From Agarophyton chilense (lineage: Eukaryota > Rhodophyta > Florideophyceae > Gracilariales > Gracilariaceae), in the NCBI GenBank assembly GCA_030374765.1, contig JARGXX010000130.1, positions 1 through 22,272 on the forward strand: 22,272 nt of DNA, written 5' to 3'. Under the pieces are notes generated by a model. It did no database searches. It was not told where the DNA came from and saw nothing but the letters and a program-made list of their open reading frames with translations. Below, piece by piece: positions 20,102-22,272 of the stretch (position 1 is its first letter; each line of letters begins with the position of its first letter). A program made the translations under genes and the position numbers.

Positions 20102-20172
20102 GCAAACAATGGGAATTGAACCCACGACTTGTGGAAAATATTAACAAATATTAACCACTGAGCTAAACGTAC
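20102..20172 (-). ncRNA. tRNA-like sequence in repeat unit 2
   Basis: Same sequence as in unit 1, exactly 349 bp further on. Confidence 0.55.
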
Positions 20173-20450
20173 TCATATTGGCTTGACTTATGGACTTGCG
20201 ACGTTTCCATTTAAGGTACTAATCGACTTGCAACTGTTCCCCTTAAGGGTACTTGGTTGGCGACGGCATTTTTCTATTCCGCGAACGGGGTTTAGGTGTT
20301 AAGAAATGCGGTGGGAATGTGCGGCGTCGCTGTGCTCTGGAGGAACTTAATTTGCTAATTAGGGGTGGCCAAACCTTAATTGCAAGTGTTACCTCGTCAT
20401 TAAGCTAATTACATGATATTAGGGGCGCTACTCCTAATTGTAATTGTCCT

Positions 20451-20521
20451 GCAAACAATGGGAATTGAACCCACGACTTGTGGAAAATATTAACAAATAT
20501 TAACCACTGAGCTAAACGTAC
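20451..20521 (-). ncRNA. tRNA-like sequence in repeat unit 3
   Basis: Same sequence as in unit 1, 698 bp further on. Confidence 0.55.
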
Positions 20522-20799
20522 TCATATTGGCTTGACTTATGGACTTGCGACGTTTCCATTTAAGGTACTAATCGACTTGCAACTGTTCCCCTTAAGGGTA
20601 CTTGGTTGGCGACGGCATTTTTCTATTCCGCGAACGGGGTTTAGGTGTTAAGAAATGCGGTGGGAATGTGCGGCGTCGCTGTGCTCTGGAGGAACTTAAT
20701 TTGCTAATTAGGGGTGGCCAAACCTTAATTGCAAGTGTTACCTCGTCATTAAGCTAATTACATGATATTAGGGGCGCTACTCCTAATTGTAATTGTCCT

Positions 20800-20870
20800 G
20801 CAAACAATGGGAATTGAACCCACGACTTGTGGAAAATATTAACAAATATTAACCACTGAGCTAAACGTAC
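20800..20870 (-). ncRNA. tRNA-like sequence in repeat unit 4
   Basis: Same sequence as in unit 1, 1047 bp further on; nearest copy to the terminal telomere. Confidence 0.55.
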
Positions 20871-20987
20871 TCATATTGGCTTGACTTATGGACTTGCGAC
20901 GTTTCCATTTAAGGTACTAATCGACTTGCAACTGTTCCCCTTAAGGGTACTTGGTTGGCGACGGCATTTTTCTATTCCGCGAACGGG

Positions 20988-22272
20988 GGTTTTAGGGGTT
21001 TAGGGGGTTTAGGGCGTTTAGGGGTTTAGGGGGTTTAGGGGTTTAGGGGTTTAGGGGTTTAGGGGTTTAGGGGTTTAGGGGTTTAGGGGTTTAGGGGGTT
21101 TAGGGGTTTTTAGGGGTTTAGGGGTTTAGGGGTTTTAGGGGTTTAGGGGTTTAGGGGTTTAAGGGGTTTAGGGGGTTTTTTAGGGGGGTTTAGGGGGGTT
21201 TTAGGGGTTTAGGGGTTTAAGGGGGTTTAGGGGTTTAGGGGTTTAGGGGTTTTAGGGGTTTTTAAGGGTTTTAGGGTTTAGGGGTTTAGGGTTTGGGTTT
21301 AGGGCGGGGTTTTTAGGGGTTTAGGGGGGTTTAGGGGTTTTAGGGGTTTAGGGGTTTAGGGCTTTAGGGTTTTAGGGGTTTAGGGGTTTTAGGGGTTTTA
21401 GGGGTTTAGGGGTTTAGGGGTTTAGGGGTTTTAGGGGTTTTAGGGGTTTAGGGGTTTTAGGGGTTTTAGGGGTTTAGGGGTTTAGGGGTTTAGGGGTTTT
21501 AGGGGTTTAGGGGTTTAGGGGTTTAGGGGTTTTAGGGGTTTAGGGGTTTAGGGGTTTAGGGGTTTAGGGGTTTAGGGGTTTAGGGGGTTTAGGGGTTTTA
21601 GGGGTTTAGGGGTTTAGGGGTTTAAGGGGGTTTAGGGGTTTAGGGGTTTAGGGTTTAGGGGTTTAGGGGTTTTAGGGGTTTAGGGGTTTTAGGGGTTTTA
21701 GGGGGGTTTTAGGGGTTTAGGGGTTTAGGGGTTTAGGGCTTAGGGGTTTAGGGGTTTAGGGGTTTAGGGGTTTTAGGGGGGGTTTTAGGGGTTTAGGGGT
21801 TTAGGGGTTTTAGGGGTTTTAGGGGTTTAGGGGTTTAGGGGTTTAGGGGTTTAGGGGGTTTAGGGGTTTTAGGGGTTTAGGGGTTTAGGGGTTTAGGGGT
21901 TTAGGGGTTTTAGGGGTTTAGGGGTTTAGGGGTTTAGGGGTTTTTAGGGGTTTAGGGGTTTTAGGGGTTTTAGGGGTTTTAGGGGTTTAGGGGTTTAGGG
22001 GTTTAGGGGTTTAGGGGTTTAGGGGGGGTTTAGGGGTTTAGGGGTTTTAGGGGTTTAGGGGTTTAAGGGGTTTAGGGGTTTAGGGGTTTAGGGGTTTAGG
22101 GGTTTTAGGGGTTTTAGGGGTTTTAGGGGGTTTTAGGGGTTTTAGGGGTTTAGGGGTTTTTTAGGGGTTTTAGGGGTTTTAGGGGTTTAGGGGTTTTTAG
22201 GGGGTTTAGGGGTTTTAGGGGTTTAGGGGTTAGTTTAGGGGTTTAGGGGTTTTAGGGGTTTTAGGGGTTTTA
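20988..22272 (+). repeat. Terminal telomere array, T3-4AG4
   Basis: At least 1285 bp of TTTAGGGG and TTTTAGGGG mixed irregularly, running off the window end. Variants include extra G (TTTAGGGGG), extra T (TTTTTTAGGGGG), TTTAAGGGG, and one patch with TTTGGG and GGGCGGGG (about 21280-21310). The G-rich strand points outward, as at a right chromosome end. Mixing of three and four T fits slippage on a telomerase template. Confidence 0.97.

Larger units (their letters stand above)
19592..20987 (+). repeat. Subtelomeric tandem array, 4 x 349 bp
   Basis: Units start at 19592, 19941, 20290 and 20639 and look identical by eye. Each begins GTTTAGGTGTTAAGAAATG and ends CCGCGAACGGG, so units join through a telomere-like GGGGTTTAGG. 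Inside each are a hairpin-forming ATTAGG...CCTAAT, an antisense tRNA-like segment, and a partial internal duplication of about 37 bp (GACTTGCGACG...TAAGGTACT and GACTTGCAACTG...TAAGGGTACT). The second duplication copy holds the palindrome CCCTTAAGGG. No open frame of note. The identity of copies suggests recent amplification or ongoing homogenisation. Confidence 0.97.

Noticed and set aside
19592..20987. CRISPR-like array
   Set aside because: Units are 349 bp, identical throughout and without spacers, in a eukaryotic subtelomere; this is a satellite.

Overview
The window is the right-hand end of a eukaryotic nuclear chromosome. Its last ~1.3 kb (20988-22272) is an uninterrupted array of T3-4AG4 telomere repeats, G-rich strand running 5'->3' toward the window end. 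Inward from it lie a subtelomeric tandem satellite, a second telomeric tract, degenerate telomere-like repeats, and then a transposon-rich zone. Introns, signal-peptide style, LTR retrotransposons and telomeres rule out a prokaryote. The exact lineage is not readable from the sequence. A plant-type-superfamily haem peroxidase with fungal-like features, short-intron style and the telomere motif would fit a fungus, a red alga or another protist; I do not choose between them.

Layout. 1-1285: no recognisable gene (one unassigned minus-strand ORF and a 33-bp imperfect direct repeat). 1286-2784: TATA box and a secreted haem-peroxidase gene broken by several frameshifts. 2785-4275: nothing recognisable. 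4276-15300: a nested transposon cluster. The host is a decayed Ty1/copia element on the minus strand, now split into three blocks: protease-integrase at 13752-15300, integrase/RT linker at 6798-7247, and RT-RNase H at 4276-5896. A solo gypsy-type LTR (5902-6792, minus) sits between the last two blocks. A Tc1/mariner element sits between the first two, and that Tc1 is itself split by a Ty3/gypsy element (7493-13167, plus) with two 865-bp LTRs and a perfect 5-bp target duplication CCTGT. So the order of insertion is readable: copia first, then Tc1 and the solo-LTR parent, with gypsy after Tc1.

The gypsy element has gag with a CCHC knuckle, a textbook -1 frameshift heptamer G_GGA_AAA one codon before the gag stop, an aspartic protease with DTG, and only the N-terminal part of RT; the rest of RT, RNase H and integrase are deleted. 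Several in-frame stops, mostly TAG, show it is dead in itself.

15301-18380 is non-coding as far as I can see, with GC-rich hairpins, a repeated GCGCTTGGT motif and ~105-bp degenerate telomere-like repeats. 18380-19297 (minus) is a ~305-codon open frame that starts inside the telomeric tract, is Pro/Ser/Thr-rich at first, and carries a CX2CX4HX4C zinc knuckle; it resembles the C-terminal tails of subtelomeric helicase-type genes but this is tentative. 19592-20987 holds four apparently identical 349-bp units, each carrying an antisense tRNA-like sequence with perfect A-box and B-box matches. That satellite, embedded between telomere tracts, is the most unusual structure in the window.
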